Both the position numbers and the translations under genes were made by a program. A stretch of DNA of 41,991 bases, from positions 1 to 41,991 of the forward strand of contig JAFGAG010000066.1 of the NCBI GenBank assembly GCA_016933785.1. Reading direction: 5' to 3'. Below the pieces are notes generated by a model, which did no database searches, was not told the DNA's origin, and saw only the letters and a list, made by a program, of their open reading frames with translations. This stretch comes from Coriobacteriia bacterium (GTDB lineage Bacteria; Actinomycetota; Coriobacteriia; Anaerosomatales; Anaerosomataceae). Position 1 is the first letter of the stretch. Each line of letters opens with the position of its first letter. This document shows, in pieces, positions 7,481-18,317 of this stretch.

Positions 7481-7564
7481 GTGAACGACTGTGAACGTCC
7501 GCGCGGTCCCGGGGCCCCGGAGGCGGGAAGGCGGGATACGGATGCCGCGCGCGTACGGCGCGGC
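7481..7564 (-). promoter_or_regulatory. xerD-bmpA intergenic region: terminator-like hairpin, GC palindrome, GTTCAC repeats
   Basis: Twenty-two nt past the xerD stop lies a hairpin with arms GCCGCGC/GCGCGGC (7544-7564), followed by the perfect 12-bp palindrome CCGGGGCCCCGG (7509-7520); neither has a U tract. Nearer bmpA, two GTTCAC copies on the minus strand (7496-7491 and 7486-7481) recur at 10-bp spacing and could be regulator half-sites on one DNA face. I find no convincing -10 element for bmpA. Confidence 0.4.
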
Positions 7565-7585
7565 CTGGTGTGCCTGAGCGGTGGT

Positions 7586-8491
7586 CTACCGGAGTCGGGC
7601 GCGGGGGTGCGTGGTCAGATACTCCTCGCGCACGTGTGTGCGGTCCACATGCGTGTAGACCTGCGTCGTGGAGATATCGGCATGGCCGAGCATCTCCTGC
7701 AGCGCGCGGAGTTCAGCGCCCCCTTGGAGCATGTGCGTCGCGAAGGAATGCCGCAACGTGTGCGGGTGCAGCTGCAGGCCGACTCTCGCGCCGTAGTCTC
7801 GCACGATCCCGAAAACGGCCTGTCGGGTGAGTCGACCACCGCGGACATTCAAGAAGAGCGCGTCGGGGTCCTGCCTCCTACTGACCTTCTTCGCCCGAAG
7901 GAAGGGGCGACCGTGCGTGAGGTACTCCTGCACAGCCGCGACCGCCTGCCCGGCGATCGGAACGAGTCGTTCCTTGCTGCCCTTGCCGAAGACGCGTACG
8001 AAGCCGCCCTCGAGGTCGATGTCCGTCAGACCCAGACCGGTGAGCTCACTCACCCGCAGCCCACAGCCATAGAGGGTCTCGAGGACAGCCTTGTCCCGGT
8101 ACCCCACGGGGCCATCCGGGAACGGCTGAGACAACAACTTCATCGCATCATCGACCGAGATCACGTCAGGAAGCCGGGTGGGGACCTTGGGCAGCGTCAC
8201 GTCGACCGTCGGGTGGACATCGGTCAGGCCCTCACGGATAAGGTACGCGTGGAAACTCTTCACAGCTGCGATCTTGCGCTCCACCGTGCTCGCCGCCATG
8301 CCCTTCGACTGCAGGAGAGACATGAACGCGATGACGTCGTCGCGCGTGGCCGTCAGCGGCGAGACCGAACGCTCATCAAGATGCGCGGTATATGCAGTGA
8401 GGTCGCCACGGTATGCACTGATCGTATGGGCAGATGCGCCACGTTCGACCGCAAGATATCCCAGGAAATCATCGAGGAGTGTCGTATCCAT
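7586..8491 (-). CDS. xerD: Tyrosine recombinase XerD
   Basis: 301 residues from ATG 8491 (MDTTLLDDFLGYLAVERGAS), the usual length for XerC/XerD; the 31-codon extension upstream contains the promoter and is rejected. Residues 1-90 form the SAM-like core-binding domain. The catalytic set is visible: Arg in YGCGLRVSEL, Lys in GKGSKERLVP, HTLRHSFATH, His in LGHADIS and the Tyr nucleophile in TQVYTHV. It resolves chromosome dimers at dif together with a partner that is not in this window. Its place near pyrG and recN matches the known actinobacterial order. XerC cannot be fully excluded. Confidence 0.92.
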   Translation of the reverse strand: MDTTLLDDFLGYLAVERGASAHTISAYRGDLTAYTAHLDERSVSPLTATRDDVIAFMSLLQSKGMAASTVERKIAAVKSFHAYLIREGLTDVHPTVDVTLPKVPTRLPDVISVDDAMKLLSQPFPDGPVGYRDKAVLETLYGCGLRVSELTGLGLTDIDLEGGFVRVFGKGSKERLVPIAGQAVAAVQEYLTHGRPFLRAKKVSRRQDPDALFLNVRGGRLTRQAVFGIVRDYGARVGLQLHPHTLRHSFATHMLQGGAELRALQEMLGHADISTTQVYTHVDRTHVREEYLTTHPRARLR

Positions 8492-8566
8492 GGGCGCACA
8501 ATACCATACTTTCGGAGTGGACGGCCGCCAAAGAGCGATGAGCGGCGTACGTAAACCTCTACCCTC

Positions 8567-8592
8567 ATCATACCCGTGTGACATGCGTCACA
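8567..8592 (-). promoter_or_regulatory. xerD promoter -10 and CRP/GlxR-like palindromic operator
   Basis: TGTGACATGCGTCACA (8577-8592) is a perfect palindrome and fits TGTGA-N6-TCACA, the consensus of CRP-family regulators such as GlxR of actinobacteria. Directly downstream on the minus strand is TATGAT (8572-8567), a good -10 element about 75 nt before the xerD start. The palindrome therefore covers the -35 area. Assigning it to a CRP/FNR-type protein is an inference from the consensus. Confidence 0.6.
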
Positions 8593-8631
8593 ACATACGG
8601 CGCACCGACTTTTCCGGCTATGAGACCCGGT

Positions 8632-9696
8632 TCACTCGCCGGCCGCCACTCTTCCGGCCGCCGCCGCCGCAAGGAAGTATGCTGGGTCCGCGGCGAAATC
8701 GCGACCCATCGTGCGCACATCGATGCCGCGCATATCCGGGAGCGCCTGACCGGGAACGTCGACCCTCGTGTGCCGTGCCCAGAGTCCTGCCGATTCGAGC
8801 GCCCCGTCCACCCGCTCCGCCATCAGGGGCGCAAGCTCCGGAACAGGAATGACGGCAGGCGCGAGCGCGACAGAGCCCAGCGCGGTGACGGTCTGGTGGC
8901 TCACGGGCACATGCCGCGGACGCTCATCGGCGAACGAGATCCGTAGCGCGGCGATCGGCACGCCGCCCAGCGAACCGGCGGCGTTGACGGCCTGGCCCTG
9001 GGCTATGCCGCTGTGCCCGTACGGTGTCGATGTGCCGGGTATGCCGGGGCCGATCGCCACGATCGCCACATCCGCACGAACCACGTGACGGGCCGCAAGC
9101 AGGCCGGAGTACACGTTGACGGCTTCGAACCCTCCGCCGAAGGACTGGCCGCACGTGATCGTCTCGTCGATCAGTCCGGCGCCGAGCATACGCGGCACGA
9201 GACGTGACAGCGCCAGGGGAAGTGCCGACTCGTCGGTCATCACGTAGGCGACCCGGGCCTGCGGGGCACGCTCCTTGATCGCCGCAGCGACGATGGGCAC
9301 CTGGCTGTGCAGACCGCAACACACCACCGGAAGACCGTCGAGGGAGCGAGCCGCCACCATCACGTCGTGATGTGGACTGATCGGTTCCTCGACGGCGGTC
9401 ACATCGCGCTGCAGGGGCGTGTACCGCAGTTTCATGATGTGACCGGGCACAGGATCGTCGACCATGACGCCCTCTCCCGCGCGGGCGACGACGAAGTGCT
9501 CGCCACCCGTGCCCAGGCCGAGATCGACCGCGGTGGTGTTGCAGAGCACCCGTTCGCCCTGCATGCATGCCCCGGCAAGCGGTGGAAACGAGACCGCGCG
9601 GTGCCGCTCCGATGCTCCGTCAACGAGCACCGTGAGGCGCTCGACCGATGCGCTCGTCTCGTCGACGCTCGTGACGGTACCCCACACGAGCCGCAT
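8632..9696 (-). CDS. DUF3866 family protein
   Basis: 354 residues from ATG 9696 (MRLVWGTVTSVDE), four nt after the stop of the M20 peptidase gene. The ORF-track start 16 codons earlier overlaps that gene and is not needed. It matches the DUF3866 family as I know it: an N-terminal beta-rich part with NTTAVDLGLGTGG and GHIMKLRYTPLQ, then an alpha/beta part with CGQSFGGGFEAVNVYSGL and AIGPGIPGTSTPYGHSGI. No signal peptide or membrane helix is seen. Function is unknown. The family is often found beside xerD, pyrG and recN genes, as here. Confidence 0.85.
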   Translation of the reverse strand: MRLVWGTVTSVDETSASVERLTVLVDGASERHRAVSFPPLAGACMQGERVLCNTTAVDLGLGTGGEHFVVARAGEGVMVDDPVPGHIMKLRYTPLQRDVTAVEEPISPHHDVMVAARSLDGLPVVCCGLHSQVPIVAAAIKERAPQARVAYVMTDESALPLALSRLVPRMLGAGLIDETITCGQSFGGGFEAVNVYSGLLAARHVVRADVAIVAIGPGIPGTSTPYGHSGIAQGQAVNAAGSLGGVPIAALRISFADERPRHVPVSHQTVTALGSVALAPAVIPVPELAPLMAERVDGALESAGLWARHTRVDVPGQALPDMRGIDVRTMGRDFAADPAYFLAAAAAGRVAAGE

Positions 9697-9700
9697 CGCG

Positions 9701-12495
<2,795 letters not shown>

Positions 12496-13560
12496 TCATC
12501 CGGTGTCATCTCCGATCTCACGTCCGGCATCACCGGTCTGCGGATCGTCCGGGAGCCTCCCGAGCATGTCGAGAGCCCGCAGCGGCGCGATACGCTCGAT
12601 GGCGGCACTGAACGATACGCGCTCGGACAGCAGGTTGAGCGCGAGGAGTGCGACGGCGACACCGGCGAGCCACGCCGTCGGCAGCGATGCGGCGAGCAAA
12701 TAGCCCACGATCGCACCCATCGCATTGCTGCCGGCATCACCGAGCATACCCTGCTCTCCGAGGTCGAAGCGCCACACAGCGGCCACGGGGCCGAGCAGGA
12801 CCACCAGCATGCACAGCGCCGCCACCGTCGTGTCCGCATCTCCCCACGGCACGACCGCCATCTCGGCGAGCGATGCCGCGTACGCGGCGAACGCACGCGA
12901 CGCATCGATGACGAACAGCGGAGCCGCGATCACGGCAAGCATCGTGTAGGTCTTGAGCGCGCGCCCCGGTCGGAGGTCCATGAGGTTGAGCAGGTTGGCG
13001 CTGAGGGCGATGGTGAGGGTCGCCAGCACCCAGACCCCCAGCGTCTCGAGCGTGCCGGATGACGGATCGCTCCGCCCATCGGCGATGTGCCACGCATAGA
13101 CCGCTGCCACTGCGCCGATGCCGAGCAGCTTCAGGCCACCGGTGGTGAGCCTCCCGGAGGCCAGTGCCGAGAGGTGCCCCCGGAATCCCTTGTCCCCGGC
13201 GGAGCCGAAGGCATCATCCACGAATCCGAGGATGACGGAGACGGCGACGAGCATGAGTGGCACTCCGTAGAGCGGCAGCGTGAGCGGCCCCTCGAAGAGC
13301 GCCACCGCGTAACCCGCGGGATCCAGCGCGAGCAGCGAGCCGACCATGTCGAATGCAGTGCTCGCGACCATCAGCGACACGGCCCAGACGATCCACACCA
13401 GACCCAGGCCGAGGTAGACATCGCGTCCTCGGTAGTTCGTGGCCGAGAGCCGTGTTCCACGAAGGGAGAGAGCAAGTCCGCGCATGACCGCGGCAGGAAC
13501 GAGCCACCCGGCGAACACGCAGACCGCGACGGCGGTCCCGTACGCGACTACTGCGCTCAT
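12496..13560 (-). CDS. Divergent GT4-family (MraY/WecA superfamily) polyprenyl-phosphate sugar-phosphate transferase
   Basis: 354 residues, starting at ATG 13560 in a 4-nt overlap with the gene before; the much longer ORF in the track (to 14172) is an out-of-frame shadow upstream of that point. About ten transmembrane helices. The PNPT aspartate pair is present in GFVDDAFG, and the second loop GEQGMLGDAGSNAMGA keeps the GD motif. The nucleotide-side motif is unusual: NLLNLMDLRPGRA replaces NxxNxxDGxDGLA. It should attach a sugar phosphate to undecaprenyl phosphate, but the donor nucleotide or sugar probably differs from MraY and WecA. C-terminal 30 residues are polar and acidic. Confidence 0.78.
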   Translation of the reverse strand: MSAVVAYGTAVAVCVFAGWLVPAAVMRGLALSLRGTRLSATNYRGRDVYLGLGLVWIVWAVSLMVASTAFDMVGSLLALDPAGYAVALFEGPLTLPLYGVPLMLVAVSVILGFVDDAFGSAGDKGFRGHLSALASGRLTTGGLKLLGIGAVAAVYAWHIADGRSDPSSGTLETLGVWVLATLTIALSANLLNLMDLRPGRALKTYTMLAVIAAPLFVIDASRAFAAYAASLAEMAVVPWGDADTTVAALCMLVVLLGPVAAVWRFDLGEQGMLGDAGSNAMGAIVGYLLAASLPTAWLAGVAVALLALNLLSERVSFSAAIERIAPLRALDMLGRLPDDPQTGDAGREIGDDTG

Positions 13561-15848
13561 CGGGAATCCTCCGGGGCGACGGGCGGCGAAGAAAGCATCA
13601 GGCATAGCAGGCTCGCGGTGATGTACAGCATGACCAGCGCGGGTATGACGATGCCCGAGTCCTCGGTGAAGTAGCCCACGAGACTGCCCCACAGCGCCGC
13701 GCTCATCGCGACGGCGAACGCGGGATACGCGTCGAGCGTCTCGGCGAAGGCGCCATGCGGACGCCACCGCATGTAGGCGAGGAAGCCGAGGATGGCGATC
13801 ATCAGGATCGACCAGTTGGTGGCACGCAGCACCCGCCAGTTCGTCTCGGCCTTGCGCACCACGATCCGCCAGAGCTCGATGAGTCCACCACTGTCGGCGC
13901 TCTGCCAAGCACGGCCCAGATGTGTCTGCGCTCCGCTGCCCGCCAGATCGTAGAGTGAGAACGCCGCAACGAACGCCGCGACGATCGCGACGCCGAGCAA
14001 GAACCATCCCGGCGTCATACGGCGACCGGTGAGGTAGAGCCACATGATGCCGAAGGCTGCCGTACCCCACGCGATGACGCCGATGTTCGCACCAAGGAAC
14101 GGGGCAGCGGTGATCACGACGATCGCGAGTCCGGCGAGTGCCGGCCCCCAGGCACGCAACCGACCGGCCCACTGCGCGTCGCGCCCGGCGTCAGCGAGCA
14201 ACGCGACCCCGGCAAGCGCGGCGCCGACCACGATGCTCGCCCCCTCATTGCCGATGCCGTAGTACCGAGCACCCAGCAGCGGCGAGTAGCTGAACAGGCC
14301 GGAGAACGATAACGGCGCACCGAACAGCTGCTCCACCAGTAGGATCGTCGCGGTGCCGAGACCCACGACGGCGAGCGAGATCGCGGATCCCCATCTGCGC
14401 TCGATGAGTGACAGAGCGGCCCAGACCACGATCGTCACGGCTGCGAAGAGCAGCGTGACCATCTCGGGCGAGCCGGGATACGGGACAAGCAGGAACATGA
14501 GCGTCGCCGACACGGGCATCGAAAGCAGGAACATAATCACGTGGCGAAACACCGTCCCGAGGCGACCTCCCCACGTCGCTTGGGCACGCCTGATGCGGCC
14601 AAGCAGGAGCGCACACGCGATCAGCGCGATGACGGTGACCGCGATGTAACCCGTTTGGACCGAGAGCCGCACGGTGTCCACGGCGACCGCCGTCGCATCC
14701 ATGTCCCGGAGGCGCTCCACCCGACCGGCCAAACCCTCATCGCCATCCATCGTACCGACGGCGTTTCCGCGTACTGAGACCGGCCGATCGAGCCCGAGGA
14801 TCGTAAGCACCGAGGCCGCCACGTCCAGATCGGTCATGAGGCCCCATCGTTGGGTGGAGGATGATGACACCACTCCCCCATCGAATCCCGGTCCACTGAG
14901 GATCACAGGGCCGAACCCGCTCGGCCCTGACGCCGGACGCACCTGCCCGTTGGAGACGAACATGAGGACAGCGCCCGGCGGAAGATCGTCCAGAACGAAG
15001 CCAACGATCTCGTCGACCGTCTGCGCCGCCTCGAGCCTATGGCGCTCGGCCACCTGGGGCGCGGCATCAGACGCATAACGGTACGCACGTTCACCATCAC
15101 CGGTGTCGATCACGATCAGACCGGGGCCCGCCCCGATGGCCATCTGACGGAGCACCTGTCCGTATGTGGTGCGCATCTGCTCCACATCCGTGCGGATACC
15201 GTAGGGCGCCTCGACATCGGACTCGATCATGTTCAGTGAGATGTCACCCCGCCGAACGAGGCCATCCGCGTTCATCGCAAGGACCGCAGCCGGTCGGCTC
15301 CGGATCGGCTCCCCGGCGCGCACGCCACCGTCGGCGTTGCCGAGAGCCGCCGTCGATCCGCCCGCGTCCTCGATCGTCTGACCCAGCGCACCGGGGATAC
15401 CCTCGAGTGTCCGGTTATCGTTCGCCCGCAGGATTCGCGGGAGTCCGAGATAGACGATCTGGGCCGAACCGACGGGCACCCCCATCGAACGTCTGAAGAC
15501 CTCGCCGGCCGTCGCGGACGCGTACGTGGCCGAGGCGCCGAACGGAGCCGCCGCACCGGAGTCGAACGCGGCGGGAGCACCGGCCGACATGGTGAGCGCG
15601 ATGTGCGTGGGTGTGAGTTCCGAGGCGTAGCGCGCACTGCTTCGGATGTTCATGTTACCCACCGCGCCCGAATCCGCCATGGCCGCCGTGCGCGGCATCT
15701 CACCACTCGTGATGTCATCCCAGGTGAGGTATGGCGCAAGCACCATCACGACGGTGCGCACATCGGGCTCCGCAGCCACCGCGGGGACCGATGATACGAG
15801 GAGGGTCGCGAGGAGGACCGCGATAAACACGCGTCCTGTTAGTCTCAT
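13557..15848 (-). CDS. Large secreted-phosphatase-like and polytopic membrane protein, unknown function
   Basis: 763 residues. A Sec signal peptide (MRLTGRVFIAVLLATLLVSSVPAVAA) leads into about 370 extracytoplasmic residues. These resemble an alkaline-phosphatase-superfamily fold: an early MPRTAAMADSGAVGNMN, LTPTHIALTMSAGAP, and the late MTDLDVAASVLTILGL, which parallels the family's substrate-proximal end. The second half has about ten or eleven transmembrane helices including FSYSPLLGARYYGIGNEG. No complete catalytic metal set can be proven by eye. It is coupled to the GT4 gene by a 4-nt overlap and starts divergently from murJ, so a role in making or modifying an envelope lipid or glycan is likely. 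ATG 15848 follows GAGGAGA. Confidence 0.7.
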   Translation of the reverse strand: MRLTGRVFIAVLLATLLVSSVPAVAAEPDVRTVVMVLAPYLTWDDITSGEMPRTAAMADSGAVGNMNIRSSARYASELTPTHIALTMSAGAPAAFDSGAAAPFGASATYASATAGEVFRRSMGVPVGSAQIVYLGLPRILRANDNRTLEGIPGALGQTIEDAGGSTAALGNADGGVRAGEPIRSRPAAVLAMNADGLVRRGDISLNMIESDVEAPYGIRTDVEQMRTTYGQVLRQMAIGAGPGLIVIDTGDGERAYRYASDAAPQVAERHRLEAAQTVDEIVGFVLDDLPPGAVLMFVSNGQVRPASGPSGFGPVILSGPGFDGGVVSSSSTQRWGLMTDLDVAASVLTILGLDRPVSVRGNAVGTMDGDEGLAGRVERLRDMDATAVAVDTVRLSVQTGYIAVTVIALIACALLLGRIRRAQATWGGRLGTVFRHVIMFLLSMPVSATLMFLLVPYPGSPEMVTLLFAAVTIVVWAALSLIERRWGSAISLAVVGLGTATILLVEQLFGAPLSFSGLFSYSPLLGARYYGIGNEGASIVVGAALAGVALLADAGRDAQWAGRLRAWGPALAGLAIVVITAAPFLGANIGVIAWGTAAFGIMWLYLTGRRMTPGWFLLGVAIVAAFVAAFSLYDLAGSGAQTHLGRAWQSADSGGLIELWRIVVRKAETNWRVLRATNWSILMIAILGFLAYMRWRPHGAFAETLDAYPAFAVAMSAALWGSLVGYFTEDSGIVIPALVMLYITASLLCLMLSSPPVAPEDSR

Positions 15849-15956
15849 GGCGTCTCCTCGGCGATGGTCTTGGGCATGGCGAAGCGGGTGTGCGCGAGCA
15901 GGGGGACGTGAGCGAATCGAACCGTAGGCCGACCCGGTTCTGAGTGCCCTTCGCCC

Positions 15957-16008
15957 AGTATACCGAAACGTGACACCGGTACGGTAACGCCCTGTCGTCG
16001 GCTACACT
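15957..16008. promoter_or_regulatory. Divergent promoters of the 763-aa gene and murJ
   Basis: On the minus strand TATACT (15962-15957) is a good -10 for the 763-aa gene, with TTACCG 19 nt upstream as a poor -35. On the plus strand TACACT (16003-16008) can serve as the -10 of murJ, 33 nt before its probable start codon. The shared 40 bp between them includes ACCGGT and repeated GTACCG-like words, a suitable place for common control. Confidence 0.45.
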
Positions 16009-16041
16009 TGGCCGAGACCGGACACGCACGAGGAGGACACG

Positions 16042-17640
16042 ATCGCCCAACCATCGATAGCGCGCTCGACCGCGTTGATGTCCGCATCGACGCTCGTGTC
16101 GCGCCTCACCGGCTTCGTGCGCACCTGGGCGATGGCGTTCGCACTCGGCCTCACCGCGATCGCGGACTCCTACGATATCGCCAACAACCTCCCCAACATG
16201 GTGTTCGAGCTGCTCGCGGGCGGTGTGCTCTCGAGCGTCTTCATCCCGCTGTTCATGGAGCGGATGCAGAAGGACGGCGAGGAAGACGCCTGGCGCTTCG
16301 CGAGTTACGTCCTCAACATCATCGTGCTCGTGCTCGGTGCCGTAGCGCTCGTGGCCACGATCTGGCCGGGGCCGCTCGTGCGGCTCCAGACCCTGACGAT
16401 CTCCGCCGAGCAGGCCGAGCTCGCCACCTGGTTCTTCAGGTTCTTCGCGGTGCAGATCATCTTCTATGGCGCGCAGCTCGTGTTCGCGGGCGTGCTCAAC
16501 TCCTATCGCAAGTTCCTCGCGCCGGCTATCGCGCCGATCTTCAACAACCTCGTCGTCACGATCACCCTGCTCGGTTTCTACGTACCGTTCCGCGAGAGCG
16601 ACCCGCAGCTCGCGCTCACCGGCCTCGCCGTTGGAACCACGCTCGGCGTCGTGGCGATGGCGGTCGTGCAGATCCCGAGCATCCTCAAACTCGGCGGCCA
16701 CTACACGCCGAGGATCGATTGGCGCCACCCCGCTTTGCGCACGGTGGGGGTCAAGATGGTCCCCACGCTCATCTACGTGATCACCAATATGGCGGCGGTC
16801 ACGTTCCGCAACAACATCGCGCTCGCCACCGGACCCGGCGGACAGGCCGCGCTCCGGTACGCATGGCAGTTCTACCAGCTCCCCTACGGTATCTTCGCGG
16901 TCGCGCTGGCCACCGCTATCTTCCCGGAGCTTACCGAGCGCGCGAACGCGGCCGATATGCAGGGCTTCAAACGGATGTTCACCCGGGGGTTGCGCTCGAC
17001 GATGGTGTTGATCATGCCGCTCGCAGCGCTTCTCGCGACGCTCGCGACACCGGTGATCACGATGTACCAGGCGGGACGGTTCACCGCATCCGACGTACCG
17101 ATCGTCGCTGACGTCCTCATGTGGTGGGCGCTCGCACTCGTATTCTTCGCTGGATACATGTACGTGCTGAAATCGTTCTACTCGCTCCAGGACACAAAGA
17201 CTCCGATGCTCACCAACATCGTCGCGACCACCATCCACGTCGTCCTTTACGTCGTGCTCGCGACAGGAGCAGGCGGCTGGGCCGGTCTCGGCATCATCGG
17301 CATCCCGATCGCTGACGGCATCTTCTACCTCGTCCACTCCGCGATCCTGCTCGTCATTCTAAGAAGGCGTGTCGGACCGTTCGACGGAAAGACCCTCGCC
17401 GCGACCTTCCTGCAGGTCGGCGCGGCCTCCGCCGCTGGTGCCGCCGTCGCCTGGGTGGTCGCGGGCATGATGGAGCCGGTTCTCGTCCTCGCGGGAGGGT
17501 TCCTTCTCCAGTTGACGGTAGCGGGAGTCGTAGGCCTGGTCGCTGCATACGCCGCGATGATGGCGCTCCGGGTAACCGGGTTGGCCGAGATCACCGCTCC
17601 CATCGTCCGTAGGCTCAAGCGACGGGGAGACGCGCGATGA
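16042..17640 (+). CDS. murJ: MurJ lipid II flippase (MviN family), probable ATC start
   Basis: 532 residues if started at ATC 16042. The ORF track begins at TTG 16075, but translation from ATC adds IAQPSIARSTALM, matching the usual MurJ N-terminus, and AGGAGG lies 5 nt before ATC while TTG has no ribosome binding site. There is no ATG, GTG or TTG in frame between a TAA at 15985 and 16075. The body has 14 or so helices with family signatures SRLTGFVRTWAMA, NNLPNMVFELLAGGVLSSVFIP and QFYQLPYGIFAVALATAIFPEL. MurJ moves lipid-linked peptidoglycan precursor outward. The stop overlaps the GT2 start by 4 nt. Confidence 0.93.
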   Translation: MAQPSIARSTALMSASTLVSRLTGFVRTWAMAFALGLTAIADSYDIANNLPNMVFELLAGGVLSSVFIPLFMERMQKDGEEDAWRFASYVLNIIVLVLGAVALVATIWPGPLVRLQTLTISAEQAELATWFFRFFAVQIIFYGAQLVFAGVLNSYRKFLAPAIAPIFNNLVVTITLLGFYVPFRESDPQLALTGLAVGTTLGVVAMAVVQIPSILKLGGHYTPRIDWRHPALRTVGVKMVPTLIYVITNMAAVTFRNNIALATGPGGQAALRYAWQFYQLPYGIFAVALATAIFPELTERANAADMQGFKRMFTRGLRSTMVLIMPLAALLATLATPVITMYQAGRFTASDVPIVADVLMWWALALVFFAGYMYVLKSFYSLQDTKTPMLTNIVATTIHVVLYVVLATGAGGWAGLGIIGIPIADGIFYLVHSAILLVILRRRVGPFDGKTLAATFLQVGAASAAGAAVAWVVAGMMEPVLVLAGGFLLQLTVAGVVGLVAAYAAMMALRVTGLAEITAPIVRRLKRRGDAR

Positions 17641-18317
17641 GCGTTATCGCACTCATACCCGCGCACAACGAGGCCGACCGGATCGGGGCCACCGTATCTG
17701 CGGCGTCAGGAGTCCGGGGAATCGATCGCGTGATCGTCATCGATGACGCATCCGCCGACGGGACCGCCGCACTGGCCCGCAACACCGGAGCCGAGGTCAT
17801 CGAGCTCACGGAGAATCTCGGGAAGGGCGGCGCGCTCCAGGCGGGCCTGGACGCGGTCGCCGCCGACGCCGACATCGTCGTGCTGCTCGACGGTGATCTC
17901 GGGCAGACCGCCGAACAGGCGTGGCTGCTCCTCGCGCCGGTGCTGGCGGGGGACGCCGCAATGACCATCGCCACGCTCCCCCGCCCCGCGGGTTCGGGCG
18001 GTATCGGGTTGGTGAAAGGTCTCGCCCGAGCGGGTATACGCGCACTCTCCGGCTACGAGCCCATCGCCCCGCTCTCCGGGCAGCGCGTCCTCAGCAGGGC
18101 GGCATGGGAGGCGGCGACACCCTTCGCGCGTGGGTACGGCGTCGAGGTGGCGCTCACCGTCCGTGTCGCGCGGGCCGGACTGCGCATCGCCGAAGTTCCG
18201 ACCGAGATGACACACGCGGCGACCGGCCGGGATATCGCGGGATTCGCTCACCGTGGACGACAGTTCCTCCAGGTGGCCGGAGCGCTATGGAAGCTCTGGC
18301 TGGGGGTGCGACTCTAG
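17637..18317 (+). CDS. GT2-family glycosyltransferase
   Basis: 226 residues. GT-A fold signatures are in order: PAHNEADRIGATV, VIDDASADGTAALA, NLGKGGALQAGL and the metal-binding LDGDLGQ. It is shorter than polymerising GT2 enzymes and resembles polyprenyl-phosphate mannose/glucose synthase-like proteins found beside SteA and SteB genes in Gram-positives. The C-terminal FAHRGRQFLQVAGALWKLWLGV is amphipathic and may touch the membrane. It is coupled to murJ (ATGA overlap), so it probably uses a lipid-linked acceptor. Its stop overlaps that of the convergent mctB/steB gene by 4 nt. Confidence 0.85.
   Translation: MSVIALIPAHNEADRIGATVSAASGVRGIDRVIVIDDASADGTAALARNTGAEVIELTENLGKGGALQAGLDAVAADADIVVLLDGDLGQTAEQAWLLLAPVLAGDAAMTIATLPRPAGSGGIGLVKGLARAGIRALSGYEPIAPLSGQRVLSRAAWEAATPFARGYGVEVALTVRVARAGLRIAEVPTEMTHAATGRDIAGFAHRGRQFLQVAGALWKLWLGVRL

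Noticed and set aside
13561-14172. N-terminal extension of the GT4 ORF
   Set aside because: It lies in another frame of the 763-aa gene and has a basic low-complexity translation; the ATGA overlap at 13560 and the family N-terminus give the real start.
15715-17337. 540-aa minus-strand ORF opposite murJ
   Set aside because: Asp/Glu/Arg/His-rich shadow composition; murJ on the plus strand is unmistakable.
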